In this document: positions 35,507 through 48,551 of the stretch, one piece after another | How positions within the stretch are numbered: the stretch's first letter is position 1 | Layout: every line of letters begins with the position of its first letter | Origin: Hyalangium gracile | GTDB lineage: Bacteria > Myxococcota > Myxococcia > Myxococcales > Myxococcaceae | Assembly (NCBI RefSeq): GCF_020103725.1 | Contig: NZ_JAHXBG010000026.1 | Location: 62,001 to 126,000 of the forward strand | Direction of reading: 5' to 3' | Length of the DNA stretch: 64,000 nt | Made by a program: the position numbers and the translations under genes | The notes under the pieces: generated by a model | What the model was told of the DNA's origin: nothing | Database searches by the model: none | The model's input: only the letters and a program-made list of their open reading frames with translations

Positions 35507-37051
35507 CTACTTCTTCCTGCTCACCCGGGGCGGAATCGTCAGGCGCGCCAGCAGCAGCGCGGCCAGCGCGTTGCCGGCGAACCAGATCACCGTGTACGCG
35601 GGGGGAATCAGCGCGAGGCTGCCCCCGGCGAGCGCCTTGCCCACCAGGTAGCCGCTGAAGCCCACCGCGAGCCCCGCCGCGAACCGCCGCAGCAGCGTCA
35701 CCGGCCCGGAGAGGATGGCGATGAGCATCGGGAGCGCCGCGCTCAGCCCCACCGGCTGGGCCAGGGGCACGGAGACGAAGCGGTGCCACTCGGGCATGGG
35801 CAGTTGCAGCAGGTCGAACACGCCGCCGGAGTGCCCCGTCCACCGGAACACGAACACGCCCAGCGTCGCGACCAGGAACGGCAGCAGGAAGAGCGGGTGG
35901 AACAGGACGTTGAACAGGCCCGGCCGCGTCTGGGCTCCCATGGTCACCAGCGCGAGCACCAGCAGCACCAGCCCGAACACTGGCGGCTTCCAGTCCAGGC
36001 GAGGCGACACGGCGGCGGTCGTCGCGGGGGTGGGGGCGTCCTTCGCGGCCGGCTGAGAGGCGGCCGCCGTCGGAGCGGTGAGCTCGGTGTCCTCGCCCTC
36101 ATCCGCGAGCTGCAGCGACTGGAGCGTGGACGGGAGCTGCGCCGAGGAGAGGTTCGCGGAGGCCTGGTCCAGCAGCGCGTACGGGAAGCGGATGGCGCCG
36201 CTCACCCGGCCCTGGGGATCCACCTCCAGCTTCGCGCCCTCGAGGGAGTCTCGCAGCGTGCGCAGCTCGGCCTTCGGGAGGATGGACAGCTGGAGCACGG
36301 CCGTCTTGCGGAGCATCTCCAGCGTCGCGTGCAGGGCCTCTCCCTGCTCCTTGCTCCCGGTGAGCGCCACCGCGCGCAGCCCGAGGCCATCGGCCTCCGC
36401 GTCCAGGGCGCCCACGGCGGACTGCATCCGGAGCTCTTCGTTGCCCTGGGAGGACAGGCGCGAGCCGGACGTCACCCCGCCCAGCAGCGCGTGCGTCCAG
36501 CCCACCTCGTCGATGGCCTTCACGATGGGGCTGCCGTTCTCCAGGCCCCGGCCCTCGCGCTTGCGCTCGAGCGCCCGCTTCAGCTCCGCGCGACGGCCCA
36601 TCAGCAGGTACTTGCCGTCCAACGCCACGCTGGCCGAGCGCGACTGGACCGCCGCGGGCACGCCCTCCAGCTCGGTGAGGGTGTAGCCCTCGGACTGGAG
36701 GAAGGCGCCCAGCTTGCCCCAGTCGAAGCGGCCGCGGACCACCAGGAGCCTGTCCGCCAGGGCCACCGCGTCCACGTCCTTGCTCAGGTCGATGCCCGTC
36801 TTGTCGTAGAACTCGCGCCCGTCCTTCGCCATCCGCTGGCGAGACTCCTCCGGGAGCGGGAACTTCGCCTCCGTCGCCTGGAGGATGAGCAGCTCCTGGG
36901 CGTCCGGCCGGAAGTAGGCCAGCAGCTTGGGGTCCTTGGGGATGAGCCGTGCGGCGAACGCTCCAGGGAGGAAGCGGTCGAGGTAGCCGAAGTGGTACGC
37001 CGCGCCGGCCCCCGCGGCCAGCAGAACGACGAACACCAGCAGCTTCTTCAT
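35507..37051 (-). CDS. Membrane protein with periplasmic domain and C-terminal helices
   Basis: The 514-residue protein starts at 37051, where AGGAG lies 8 bases upstream. An N-terminal hydrophobic segment (KLLVFVVLLAAGAGAAYHF) acts as signal or anchor. Residues 30-330 are a soluble domain reading as repeated beta/alpha units (LLAYFRPDAQELLILQATE, ALADRLLVVRGRFDW, GKYLLMGRRAEL). Four or five transmembrane helices follow (about 340-510, including VFGLVLLVLALVTMG and LFLLPFLVATLGVFVFR). No family was recognised. The gene is divergent from phosphoglucomutase. Confidence 0.7.
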   Translation of the reverse strand: MKKLLVFVVLLAAGAGAAYHFGYLDRFLPGAFAARLIPKDPKLLAYFRPDAQELLILQATEAKFPLPEESRQRMAKDGREFYDKTGIDLSKDVDAVALADRLLVVRGRFDWGKLGAFLQSEGYTLTELEGVPAAVQSRSASVALDGKYLLMGRRAELKRALERKREGRGLENGSPIVKAIDEVGWTHALLGGVTSGSRLSSQGNEELRMQSAVGALDAEADGLGLRAVALTGSKEQGEALHATLEMLRKTAVLQLSILPKAELRTLRDSLEGAKLEVDPQGRVSGAIRFPYALLDQASANLSSAQLPSTLQSLQLADEGEDTELTAPTAAASQPAAKDAPTPATTAAVSPRLDWKPPVFGLVLLVLALVTMGAQTRPGLFNVLFHPLFLLPFLVATLGVFVFRWTGHSGGVFDLLQLPMPEWHRFVSVPLAQPVGLSAALPMLIAILSGPVTLLRRFAAGLAVGFSGYLVGKALAGGSLALIPPAYTVIWFAGNALAALLLARLTIPPRVSRKK

Positions 37052-37249
37052 GTCGACGGCTCCTATGGGTGGTGCTCGAGACACCCCATGAAGGGGGCGA
37101 CCCGGCCTCGAGAACCGAGTCTGTCACCCAGCTTACGCTGGGAGGGGTGAGCGATTGCAGGCCTCGGAAGTCCCTGAAAGTGGACGGTTTTTTGCTCGGG
37201 GGCAACTTCCCACCTGACGGGCGGCGAGCGGTACGTATCATCCGCCCTC

Positions 37250-38887
<1,638 letters not shown>

Positions 38888-38898
38888 GAGCCTTGGCC

Positions 38899-39387
38899 AT
38901 GACCATCACGGTTCGTCCCGCCAGGTCCTCGGACGCGGAGGCCCTGGGCCGCATGGGGGCGGCGCTCGTCCGGCAGCACCACGACTTCGACCGGGAGCGC
39001 TTCATGCTGCCGGAGGACGTCGAGGACGGGTACCGCTGGTGGCTCGGCAAGGAGCTGAAGGCGAAGGAGGCCGTGGTGCTCGTGGCGGAGCGCGACGGCG
39101 AGGTGGTCGGCTACGTGTACGGCCGCGTGGAGGCGCGCGACTGGGCCACGCTGAGGGACCGCTGTGGGGGCTTCCACGACATCTGGGTGGACGAGAAGGC
39201 GCGCGGCTCGGGCGCGGGCCGGATGCTGGCCGAGGCGCTCGTGCGACGCTTCGCCGAGCTGGGCGTGCCGAGAGTCATCCTCATGAGCGCCACGAAGAAC
39301 GAGGGGGCACAGCGCTTCTTCGCGAAGCTCGGCTGGCGCCCCACCATGGTGGAGATGACGCGGGAGACGTCGGGCTCCGAGTCCTGA
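38899..39387 (+). CDS. GNAT-family N-acetyltransferase
   Basis: The 162-residue protein has a GNAT fold: ITVRPARSSDAEALGRMGAAL at the N terminus, then VAERDGEVVGYVYGRVE, and the acetyl-CoA pyrophosphate loop DEKARGSGAGRMLAEALV (R/Q-x-x-G-x-G/A type). A distal NEGAQRFFAKLGW completes the fold. The acyl acceptor is unknown. GGAG precedes the ATG by 9 bases, and the gene lies 11 bases after pgm, so the two are likely co-transcribed. Confidence 0.88.
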   Translation: MTITVRPARSSDAEALGRMGAALVRQHHDFDRERFMLPEDVEDGYRWWLGKELKAKEAVVLVAERDGEVVGYVYGRVEARDWATLRDRCGGFHDIWVDEKARGSGAGRMLAEALVRRFAELGVPRVILMSATKNEGAQRFFAKLGWRPTMVEMTRETSGSES

Positions 39388-40031
39388 GCTGCTTCAGGGA
39401 AGGCCGCTCAGACACAATCTTCCCCCACCGTTGCTGCTCCCGGCAATGAACGCGCGACGCACACACCGCGCCCAAGCCCCCACCACCTGCCGGGAAGGTG
39501 CCCGTGTCGGGCGAGAACGCCAGCAACTGGTCTGCTTGTCATACCAGTTCGCAACAAGTCGGACCGACAGGGAGGCCCCCGGTCCACGAGCAAGGGGGCG
39601 CCACCGCGTGTCCCACTTCGAGCCGGAACGCTCTCGCGGCCCCGCCCGCTCCGCTCCCCGTTGGCGAGGGGCAGGAGGATTCCCGCGGCTCCGAATCCAT
39701 TGCGGCCCCACCTGCCTTTCGTTCCTCCACCGGCGGTGTTCCTGGCAGCTTCTGTTCCGCGCCCACCCAGATGCTTGCCTGGGCACCTCCTTCCTTCTCG
39801 GCAGTCTCGACAGCGGACGCCGGAGGTTCACCTGTCCCGTGCCCGGATGCTTCCACTGCCGAGGAAAGGGAGCCTGTCCACAGTGAGAGCCAGGCCGCTC
39901 TGCCGGTGGCCCCGGGAGCGTCCTGAGTGGCTGGTGCCGGCGACGCGCTAGGAGAGGGGACTTGCCAGCACTCAGGTGGGCGCCTCGGGTTGGAGGCGAC
40001 GGCCCCCTCCTGTCCACGACACTGGCCGGGC
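39388..40031. other. 644-base intergenic region with no convincing gene
   Basis: This stretch separates the GNAT gene from the convergent histidine-kinase gene. Open frames of about 140-175 codons exist on both strands, but their third-position GC is lower than in neighbouring genes and the products (Ser/Pro/Ala-rich) show no motif or signal. No tRNA, riboswitch or strong terminator was recognised. It may be untranslated ends or a decayed gene. Confidence 0.4.
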
Positions 40032-41882
40032 CTACGTCTCCTGCTCCAGCCCCTCCTCATCATCATCGGGCGAGGTGCGTGGCAGGATGAGCTCGAACCG
40101 GGCTCCCAGGCCGGGCCCGTCGCTGTGCGCCTCGATGCGGCCGCCGAGCGCCTGCGCGCTCAGCGCGGAGCTGTGCAGCCCGAAGCCGTGGCCCTTGGCG
40201 CGTGTGGTGAACCCGTGGGTGAACAGTTTGGGCTTCACGCTCGCGTCGAAGCCGATACCGTTGTCGCTCACGGACACCGAGGTGTAGCCCGCCTCCTGGC
40301 GCACTGTCAGCGTGATGCGCGGCTGCGGGTTGTCTGGCAGCTCTCGCACCGCGTTCTTCGCGTTGGAGATGAAGTTCACCAGGATCTGCACGATGACGTG
40401 CCGATCGTAGTACTCCGGCTGCTCTTCCCCGTACTCGCGGTGGAAGATCTGGTCGAAGTGATCTCCGATGGCGCACAGCCGGAGCGCGTCCTCCGCGAGC
40501 TCCCTCAGCAGCGCCTTCTCGCTCAGCCGGATCCGGGCCCGCGCGTAGTTCTGCTGGGTGGTGATGACGCTGGTGGCGTGATCGATCTTCGTGCCCATCG
40601 CGGCGCACTCATCCAGCAGCAGCTGCCGCTCCTCGCTCAGCCGCGCGTGGAGCTTGCCGAGGAACTCGGGCACCTGCCGGCCCCGCTCATCCTGGGTGAG
40701 GAACACGCCCAGCTCCTCGGGCGGGCGATCGAGCAGGGCGGCGGCCCGGCCCAGCGAGGCGATGGGCAGGCCCTGGATGCGCTCGCGCAGCACCGTGCTG
40801 CTCACCGTGATGCCCGTGAGCGCGTTGCCCAGGTTGTGGAGGATGCTGTTGGCGATCTCCGCCATGCCGGCATGCCGGGCGCGGTCCAGCATCTCGCGCT
40901 GGGCGGCGTTGAGCTGCTCGGTGCGCTCGGCCACGCGCTGCTCCAGCTCCTCGTTGGCCCGCTGGAGCGCCGCCTCCGCGCGCTTGCGATCCGTGATGTC
41001 CGTGGACACGCCGCACAGCCCCTGGATGCGCCCGTCCACCCCCCGCATGGGGAACTTCGCGGAGAGGAAGGTGTGCAGCCCGTCCCGGTACGGGATCTGC
41101 TCCTCGAACTGGAGCGTGGCCCCCGTGGTGAGCACCCGCTGGTCGTTCTCCATCACGGCTCGGGCGATCTCGGCCGGGAGCAGGTCGGAGTCCTTCCTGC
41201 CGAGGAGCTTCGCGCGCGGCTGGCCGAAGAAGGACTCGATGCGGCCGTTGACCATCAGGTAGCGGCCGTCGCGATCCTTGATGTAGATGGCGGCCGGCGA
41301 GTGGTCGATGAAGTCCTGCAGGTGCTGCCGGGTGGTGGAGACCTCGCGGCGGGACACTTCGTGGGCGTGGCTCTGCTCGGCCAGGTGATGGTGCACGCGC
41401 GCGTTGTCCAGGGCGACGGCGGCTTGCGCGGCGAGGATCTCGATCACGTGCAGCCGGGGGCCCTCGAAGGCCTGCGTCACCTGGGAGTGCTCCAGGTAGA
41501 GCATTCCGTGCTGCACCCCGCGGTGGGTGAGGGGCATGCACAGCACCGAGCGCAGGCCGCGCCCCCGCACCACCGGATCATCGCAGTAGGGGGGCTGTCG
41601 GTGGGCGTCCGCCAGGATGATGGGCTCCAGCGTGCGGCGCGCGCCGTGGATCACCGTGGACGGCAGCTCTCCCAGGGGGCGGTTCTCTCCCTCGCTCTGG
41701 CAGGCAATCACCCACCCCCTGCCCTCCAGGAATCCCAGCAGCGCCCCATACGGGACCCCCGAGAACTCCTGGAGGGTGCGGAGAAGTGTGCGCTGGAGCT
41801 CCGGCAGGGAGAACTCGCTCGAGATGGCGCGGATGGCCTTGGAGAGCGAGGGGAGATCGACCGGAGGAGGAGAGGAGCTCAT
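40032..41882 (-). CDS. GAF-PAS sensor histidine kinase
   Basis: The 616-residue protein has a GAF domain at about 25-165 (LRTLQEFSGVPYGALLGFLEG...VLCMPLTHRGVQHGMLYLEHSQ) and a PAS domain at about 190-300 (DFIDHSPAAIYIKDRDGRYLMVN). A coiled coil leads to the kinase core: phospho-acceptor His349 in ILHNLGNALTG, N-box NFISNAKNA at 503-511 and DNGIGFD at 540-546. No transmembrane segment is present, so it is a soluble sensor. It starts 20 bases after the S1P-lyase gene and may be translated from the same transcript. The H-box LHNxGNxLT is the same subtype as in the giant hybrid kinase at 27.4 kb. No response-regulator gene is adjacent. Confidence 0.9.
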   Translation of the reverse strand: MSSSPPPVDLPSLSKAIRAISSEFSLPELQRTLLRTLQEFSGVPYGALLGFLEGRGWVIACQSEGENRPLGELPSTVIHGARRTLEPIILADAHRQPPYCDDPVVRGRGLRSVLCMPLTHRGVQHGMLYLEHSQVTQAFEGPRLHVIEILAAQAAVALDNARVHHHLAEQSHAHEVSRREVSTTRQHLQDFIDHSPAAIYIKDRDGRYLMVNGRIESFFGQPRAKLLGRKDSDLLPAEIARAVMENDQRVLTTGATLQFEEQIPYRDGLHTFLSAKFPMRGVDGRIQGLCGVSTDITDRKRAEAALQRANEELEQRVAERTEQLNAAQREMLDRARHAGMAEIANSILHNLGNALTGITVSSTVLRERIQGLPIASLGRAAALLDRPPEELGVFLTQDERGRQVPEFLGKLHARLSEERQLLLDECAAMGTKIDHATSVITTQQNYARARIRLSEKALLRELAEDALRLCAIGDHFDQIFHREYGEEQPEYYDRHVIVQILVNFISNAKNAVRELPDNPQPRITLTVRQEAGYTSVSVSDNGIGFDASVKPKLFTHGFTTRAKGHGFGLHSSALSAQALGGRIEAHSDGPGLGARFELILPRTSPDDDEEGLEQET

Positions 41883-41902
41883 GCGCTCTTCGAGCAGGGG
41901 GA

Positions 41903-43423
<1,521 letters not shown>

Positions 43424-43458
43424 GGCTTGCTTTCCTAATTCGGGCCGCCGCGCCTGGC

Positions 43459-45054
43459 TCAGGCTTCGCCGCGGGTCCGGTTGAGTCGTGCGTAGACGGA
43501 CTTGTGGGTCTTGTAGAGGTAGAGGAACTCCCGGAACAGCTCGTCATAGAGCCCGCGGTTCCTCGTGTCGGGCTCGTAGGTTCGGGCCACGGGGACGAGC
43601 GCCGGAATCTCGTCCACCGTGAGGTGGCCCAGCGCCAGCGCCGCCTGGAAGGCCGCGCCCCGGGCGTTGGCCATCACCGGCTCGTCCACCTGCTGGATGG
43701 TGCGGCCCAGGATGTCCGCGTAGATCTGGCACCACAGCCTGGAGCGCGCCCCGCCGCCGATGATGCGGATGGACTCCAGCTTCCGGCCGACGAACTGCTC
43801 CACGTAGCCGAGCAGCCACCGGGAGTTGTAGGCCACGCCCTCCAGCACCGCGCGCACCAGGTGCCCGCGGGTCGTCTGGAGCGACTGGTTGAAGAACCCG
43901 CCGCGCGCCAGCCTGTCCTCCACCGGCGAGCGCTCGCCGTTGAGCCACGGCAGGAAGATGAGCCGGTCGCTGCCGGCGGGGACGCGCTCTGCGGCCCGCT
44001 CGAAGCTCGCGTAGATCTCCTGGGAGGAGGCGGGGGCGACGTTGGGAGGGCTCTCGTGGAGCAGGTTCTTGAGGGTGACCAGGCAGATGCCAGCGGACTC
44101 CTGCTCGTTCACCAGCAGGTAGCGGCCCGGCAGCCCGGAGGGCAGGGTGCCCATCTGGTGCAGCAGATCCGCCTTCTTGTAGGGCACGTGGCAGCTCAGC
44201 CACGAGGAGGTGCCGACGCACAGGTGGGGCTCGAAGTCCCGCACGGCGCCCGAGCCCACGGCGGCCGCGAGGATGTCCGGCATGCCGCTCACCACCTGGA
44301 CGTGCTCGCCCAGCCCCAGGTCGCGCACGGCCCGGGGGCTCAGCGGGCCAATCACCGAGGCGGCGGGCACCAGGTCCGGCAGCTTCTCGCGGTGCATCCC
44401 CGTCATCTTCAGCAGGCGCTCGTCGTAGCTGATCTTGCTCACCGCCCGGTTGTCCGTCACCCAGTGCAGGGCGATGGAGTCGTACGAGGCGGTGAAGCGG
44501 CCCGACAGGCGCAGGTTGAGCCAGTCCTTCGGCTCGAGGAACTTGTAGGCGTGGCGGTACACCTCCGGGCGCTCGTGCTGGAGGAAGAGGATGTGCCCCA
44601 GCGGATCCTTGCCGGAGATGCTGGGCGCGCCGCCCGTGAGGCGCACCCAGTGCATCAGCTTGCCCAGCCCGTAGCCCTCGATGGAGACGAAGCCCTGGGT
44701 GAGCCGCCGGATGTGGCTGGCCCCGCGCGAGTCCATCCAGAGGATGGCGGGGTGCAGGGGCTGCCCCTGCTCGTCCACGGCCACGGTGCCGGACCACTGC
44801 GAGCTGACGTTGACGCCGACGATGTCTCGCGGCTGGACGACGCCCTGCTCGAGCAGCCGCCGCGTGGCCCGGATGATGGCGGACCACCAGCTCTCGGGAT
44901 CCTGCTCGGCGCCCCCCTCGGGGAGCAGGGCGAGCGGGATCGGCTCCTCATCCCCCGCCAGGATGGCGCCTCGGATGGTGATGAGGGCCAGCTTGACGGC
45001 CGAGGTCCCCAGATCGATTGACAGGATGGATGGGTTGCCGGCGGTTGACACCAT
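43459..45054 (-). CDS. FGGY-family carbohydrate kinase (xylulokinase-like)
   Basis: The start is taken as the ATG at 45054, with GAGGG upstream, giving 531 residues. FGGY motifs are [16 protein letters not shown] at the N terminus, [40 protein letters not shown], and the C-terminal ATP motif [20 protein letters not shown]. Substrate-binding [23 protein letters not shown] is also present. It most resembles xylulokinases, but close homologues phosphorylate other sugars and polyols. The gene is the first of an apparent operon with S1P lyase and a sensor kinase, which is an unusual context for a sugar kinase. The genes are 35 and 20 bases apart. Confidence 0.85.
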   Translation of the reverse strand: MVSTAGNPSILSIDLGTSAVKLALITIRGAILAGDEEPIPLALLPEGGAEQDPESWWSAIIRATRRLLEQGVVQPRDIVGVNVSSQWSGTVAVDEQGQPLHPAILWMDSRGASHIRRLTQGFVSIEGYGLGKLMHWVRLTGGAPSISGKDPLGHILFLQHERPEVYRHAYKFLEPKDWLNLRLSGRFTASYDSIALHWVTDNRAVSKISYDERLLKMTGMHREKLPDLVPAASVIGPLSPRAVRDLGLGEHVQVVSGMPDILAAAVGSGAVRDFEPHLCVGTSSWLSCHVPYKKADLLHQMGTLPSGLPGRYLLVNEQESAGICLVTLKNLLHESPPNVAPASSQEIYASFERAAERVPAGSDRLIFLPWLNGERSPVEDRLARGGFFNQSLQTTRGHLVRAVLEGVAYNSRWLLGYVEQFVGRKLESIRIIGGGARSRLWCQIYADILGRTIQQVDEPVMANARGAAFQAALALGHLTVDEIPALVPVARTYEPDTRNRGLYDELFREFLYLYKTHKSVYARLNRTRGEA

Positions 45055-45161
45055 GTCCCTCGTAGCCGGTGGCGCGTGGGAGAGGCCACGGCCGCCGCAA
45101 TCTACGAGTCGCGGGGCGCGCAAGCTACCGGGAAGGGCTTTCCCTGAGGGGATCCCCGCCA

Positions 45162-45189
45162 GGGAGCGTCGCCGCGTGGAGACGCTCCC
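45162..45189 (-). terminator. Hairpin terminator after the LVIVD lipoprotein gene
   Basis: GGGAGCGTC (45162-45170) pairs perfectly with GACGCTCCC (45181-45189) across a 10-base loop. It lies about 40 bases past the stop of the minus-strand gene that ends at 45232. Confidence 0.5.
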
Positions 45190-45231
45190 CGGCCGGGCCG
45201 GGCCACCGGGTGGGGGCTGGCCCCCGGCCTG

Positions 45232-46953
45232 CTACGGCTCGCGGAAGATCATCAGGCCGCGCGACGTGTCCACCACGTAGACATAGCCATCACCGGGCAC
45301 GCGCATGCCGATGGCGCCGATGTAGAGGCCGCCGCTCAGGCCCAGGTCCCCGTCCCGGTACGTGTTGGCGTAGGCGATCTCCTTGATCTGGGTGGGGTTG
45401 GACACGTCCAGCACGCGCACGCCCTCGGCGTACCAGGCCACGTACAGCCGCTTGCCCTTGAGGATCATGTTGTGGATGGAGGTCTGCGGCCGCATCGCGT
45501 ACTCGCCGATCTTCACGATGCGGGCCGGGTCGCTGACGTCCAGCACGCGCAGGTGGGCGTTGTTGGCCTCGCCGCCCTCGAAGGCGAGGGTCTTCCCCGC
45601 GAAGGTGCCCACGGCGTTGGCGTGGGTGGGGTTGTAGATGTGCGTGTCATACGTGTACGAGCCGAGCGGCTGGGGGTTGGCCCCGTCCGTCACGTCCACC
45701 ACGTAGAACCCCTGGCCCATCTGGTTGATGTAGAGCCGGTTCTGGTACGCGAACGCGTCGTGCGGGTAGCCGAGCCCGTTGTTGTCCGTGGGCACCGTGT
45801 AGCGGTTGAGCAGCACCGGCTCCAACGGGTTGCTCACGTCGAAGATGAGCACCTGGTTGGCGCCCGCGGCCTGGGCGTACATCCGGTCCCCATCGATATA
45901 GATGGTGTGCACGTCGAAGGTGTCGCCCGGCACGCTGCGCACCAGCTGCGGATCGGCGGGGTTGGTGATGTCGTAGACGATGACGCCGTGCTTGCCGCTG
46001 CCCACGTAGAGGGCGTTGCCCTTGGCCCACACGGAGTTCCAGTAGGTGTCACCCGCCAGCGTCACCTGCTTCTTGAAGACGGGATGCGCCGGGTCGCTGA
46101 CGTCGAAGACGGTGAGGCCGCCATTGGGGATGCGGGTCCCCAGGTTGATGGACACCACGTAGGCGTGCTGCTTGATGACGTAGACGTCCACGGGGAAGCC
46201 CAGGCTCACCGCGGTCTCCGAGACGAGCTCGATGCCCGAGAGCTCCGGCTCCTGGACGCGCTGCAGGCGCGAGGCATCGAAGGTGCCATGCGAGCGCCGT
46301 GCCCCATCGTTGACGCACTGCTGGTAGCACCCGGTGAAGTTCTGCGCGTTCTGGGCCTGGCACCCCATGAAGACCTGGAGCGTGCTGCCGCCGTCCGTCA
46401 GGGTGCGCTTGCCGGCCACATAGAAGGTCTGGCCGTCCACCTGCTTCTGGATCACGGGCAGGCTGTTGACGTACTCGGGCCCGCCCGAGCTCGAGACCTG
46501 GAAGGCCTGGTAGCCGAAGCCGAAGAAGGTGGTGGCGGTGCTCGAGCGCGTGCGCGCGCCGTAGATGCCATCCGGTGACACCTGCGAGAGCGTGTTCCGG
46601 TTGCAGGCCGACAGATCGAACGCCTCCCTGCTGCCGCAGGGGATGGGGGTGCCCGCGTCATCCGTGAAGCGGCTGAGGCAGGGGGCCAGGTGGCCGGTGT
46701 CGATGTGGTCGCCAAGCTCCTGCAGGGGGACGTAGTTGCCGTCCCACTCGTAGCCCCCATCCGGGATGCCCGAGTCGGGGATGCCCGAGTCGGGGATGCC
46801 CGAGTCGGGGATACCGGAGTCCGGGAGTCCGGAGTCCGGGAGTCCGGAGTCAGGGGTTCCGGGATCGGGTATCTCCTGAGGGTCGTCCTTGCAGCCCAGC
46901 CCCAGGGCGGACATGAGCAGGACGGCGAGTGCAAATCTGAGCGGCTTCATCAT
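45232..46953 (-). CDS. LVIVD-repeat surface lipoprotein with PDSG linker
   Basis: The 573-residue protein has a lipobox ALGLGC near Cys20 (ATG at 46953; the next codon is also ATG). A low-complexity PDSG(L/I) linker of about 40 residues follows, then a Cys-containing domain with SACNRNTLSQVSPDG. At least six LVIVD-type repeats (GVIVYDITNPADPQLVRSVPG, VLIFDVSNPLEPVLLNRY, LRVLDVSDPARIVKIGEY, VRVLDVSNPTQIKEIAY) form a beta-propeller. Such lipoproteins are abundant on myxobacterial outer membranes. GAGGGAACG precedes the start. The function of the family is not established. Confidence 0.82.
   Translation of the reverse strand: MMKPLRFALAVLLMSALGLGCKDDPQEIPDPGTPDSGLPDSGLPDSGIPDSGIPDSGIPDSGIPDGGYEWDGNYVPLQELGDHIDTGHLAPCLSRFTDDAGTPIPCGSREAFDLSACNRNTLSQVSPDGIYGARTRSSTATTFFGFGYQAFQVSSSGGPEYVNSLPVIQKQVDGQTFYVAGKRTLTDGGSTLQVFMGCQAQNAQNFTGCYQQCVNDGARRSHGTFDASRLQRVQEPELSGIELVSETAVSLGFPVDVYVIKQHAYVVSINLGTRIPNGGLTVFDVSDPAHPVFKKQVTLAGDTYWNSVWAKGNALYVGSGKHGVIVYDITNPADPQLVRSVPGDTFDVHTIYIDGDRMYAQAAGANQVLIFDVSNPLEPVLLNRYTVPTDNNGLGYPHDAFAYQNRLYINQMGQGFYVVDVTDGANPQPLGSYTYDTHIYNPTHANAVGTFAGKTLAFEGGEANNAHLRVLDVSDPARIVKIGEYAMRPQTSIHNMILKGKRLYVAWYAEGVRVLDVSNPTQIKEIAYANTYRDGDLGLSGGLYIGAIGMRVPGDGYVYVVDTSRGLMIFREP
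46757..46860 (-). repeat. 15-bp tandem repeat encoding PDSG(I/L) linker
   Basis: Seven near-identical 15-base units, such as GGGATGCCCGAGTCG on the plus strand, encode five-residue PDSGI/L steps. The first units are identical at the DNA level, which shows recent duplication and potential for length change. Confidence 0.8.
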
Positions 46954-47081
46954 GGTGTGGGCGTTCCCTCGTAGGCGGGAGCTCCGGCCAGGTCCCGCGA
47001 TCGCGTTCATGCAAGAGGCAAGTGAACGACCAGGGGCAGTGAACATATCGACTTCTTTTTCCCCGAGGCGATCGGGTGTAG

Positions 47082-48542
47082 GTGCTGGCCGCGATGGCCT
47101 CCGCCTCCCACCGCGTCCGCACCCTTCCGGCGCTCCTGAGCCTCCTCCTCCATGCCGTGGTGGCGGTGCTCGTGCTGCGAGCCCTGCCTCAGGGGTTCTC
47201 CGGCGGCCACCTGCGCTTCTGGTCCAACACGGCCATCCCCGTGCTGATGGGGCTCGTCAGTGTCCTGGGGCTGGTGGGCTTCCGCAGGCCCACGCTCTTC
47301 ACCGGCATCCTCTGGAGCCTCGCCGGGCTGTGGCTGGCGGGGGGCGTCGTGGCCAGCCTCCTCTTTCCCCGGAGCCTGCCGCTGGCCTGGCTGGGGGGTG
47401 TGGGGGGGGCGGTCGTCCTGGGGGGGCTGGCGCGGCTGGCGTGGCGTCACTCGTGGCTTCGGGTGGGAGGGCTGCTCCTGCTCGGTGTGGTGCCCGGCGC
47501 CATCCTGAGCCTGGCGCAGCGCGCTCCGGCCTCGTCCACGCGCCCGCTCAACGCGGATATCCCGGTGGTGATGGAGGGCGGCTGGGCGGGTGGGGGGCCT
47601 ACATGGAAGAGCTCCAACGGAAGGGTGAGCACCTCGCTCGATGAGGCCCGGGTCCGGGTCGAGTGCGGCGGGCTGGTGCTCCAGGTGCATCCGCTGCTGA
47701 CCTTCATCAGCCGCTCCCCGGACCGGTTCTGGAGCAACCTGGCGCCTCGGAAGACGAACGAGGTGCGGCGCCGGCTCACCGGCATCCAGTGGACGGCCCA
47801 GAGCGTCCAGGCCGTGTTCCGGGACGATGGCGTCTCGACGCTCCAGCTCCTCGATCGGGGGGACTCGGTCGAGCTCGAGGCGTTCTCCCTGCTGCGCGCG
47901 TCCGTCTTCTCCCACCTCAACAGCTACCTCGCCTTCGAGATCGAGGCGCGGCCAGGGCTGGCGCTGGAGTTCTCGGCGGCGCCGGGCCAGCCGGTGGAGA
48001 TCCTCCCCTCGCAGTACCCGGTGGGGCTGCCCGTGCGGGCGGCGTACCTCACCTCGGACCAGGTGCTTCGCATCGTCGAGGCCTCCACGGGCGAGAAAGG
48101 GCCCTTCCGGACGCTGCGGGAGGGAAGGCTGGAGGCAGAGGGGGCCCTGGCGCTCACGATCCATGACTCAGGTGGGCCCGCGTGCCGCATCGAGCTGCTG
48201 GACTGGGCCGCGCAGGCGAGCACCGCGCTCTCGCCCACCGCGGGGTGGGGGCTTCCCCAGAACGCCATCGAGTTCCACCGGACCCGGACGGACGCCACGG
48301 CCCCGGCGGAGGTGTTCCTGACGCTGGCGGGCACGTCCCTGGGGCGGGGATGGGACACGGTAGGACACGCCCCGGGCACCTATCGCAACCGCATGAGGAT
48401 CCACTCCCTCCGCGGCGAGGCGGGCGGTGGGCCTCACGGCGTGGGGCTGTCCCCTCTCCAGGAGGGCCCGCCGATGCTGCCTCACGCGGTGGAGCCTCGC
48501 TCGTCTCCCCAGGACGCGGGGAGCCCGGCTCCGCCTCACTGA
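47082..48542 (+). CDS. Membrane protein with large extracytoplasmic domain
   Basis: The 486-residue product has four or five transmembrane helices in the first 150 residues, including LPALLSLLLHAVVAVLVLRAL, IPVLMGLVSVLGLVGF, ILWSLAGLWLAGGVVASLLF and LLLLGVVPGAILSLA. A predominantly beta, soluble domain follows (150-440) with a Pro/Gly/Ser-rich tail. No family was recognised. The start may be the GTG at 47082 or the ATG at 47094; neither has a strong ribosome site. It is divergent from the LVIVD lipoprotein and its end is 9 bases from the convergent next gene. Confidence 0.65.
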   Translation: MLAAMASASHRVRTLPALLSLLLHAVVAVLVLRALPQGFSGGHLRFWSNTAIPVLMGLVSVLGLVGFRRPTLFTGILWSLAGLWLAGGVVASLLFPRSLPLAWLGGVGGAVVLGGLARLAWRHSWLRVGGLLLLGVVPGAILSLAQRAPASSTRPLNADIPVVMEGGWAGGGPTWKSSNGRVSTSLDEARVRVECGGLVLQVHPLLTFISRSPDRFWSNLAPRKTNEVRRRLTGIQWTAQSVQAVFRDDGVSTLQLLDRGDSVELEAFSLLRASVFSHLNSYLAFEIEARPGLALEFSAAPGQPVEILPSQYPVGLPVRAAYLTSDQVLRIVEASTGEKGPFRTLREGRLEAEGALALTIHDSGGPACRIELLDWAAQASTALSPTAGWGLPQNAIEFHRTRTDATAPAEVFLTLAGTSLGRGWDTVGHAPGTYRNRMRIHSLRGEAGGGPHGVGLSPLQEGPPMLPHAVEPRSSPQDAGSPAPPH

Positions 48543-48551
48543 GGGCGGCGG

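Noticed and set aside
39498-39926. A 142-codon plus-strand frame in the gap before the GAF-PAS kinase gene
   Set aside because: Third-position GC is clearly lower than in real genes nearby, and no motif, signal peptide or ribosome site was found.
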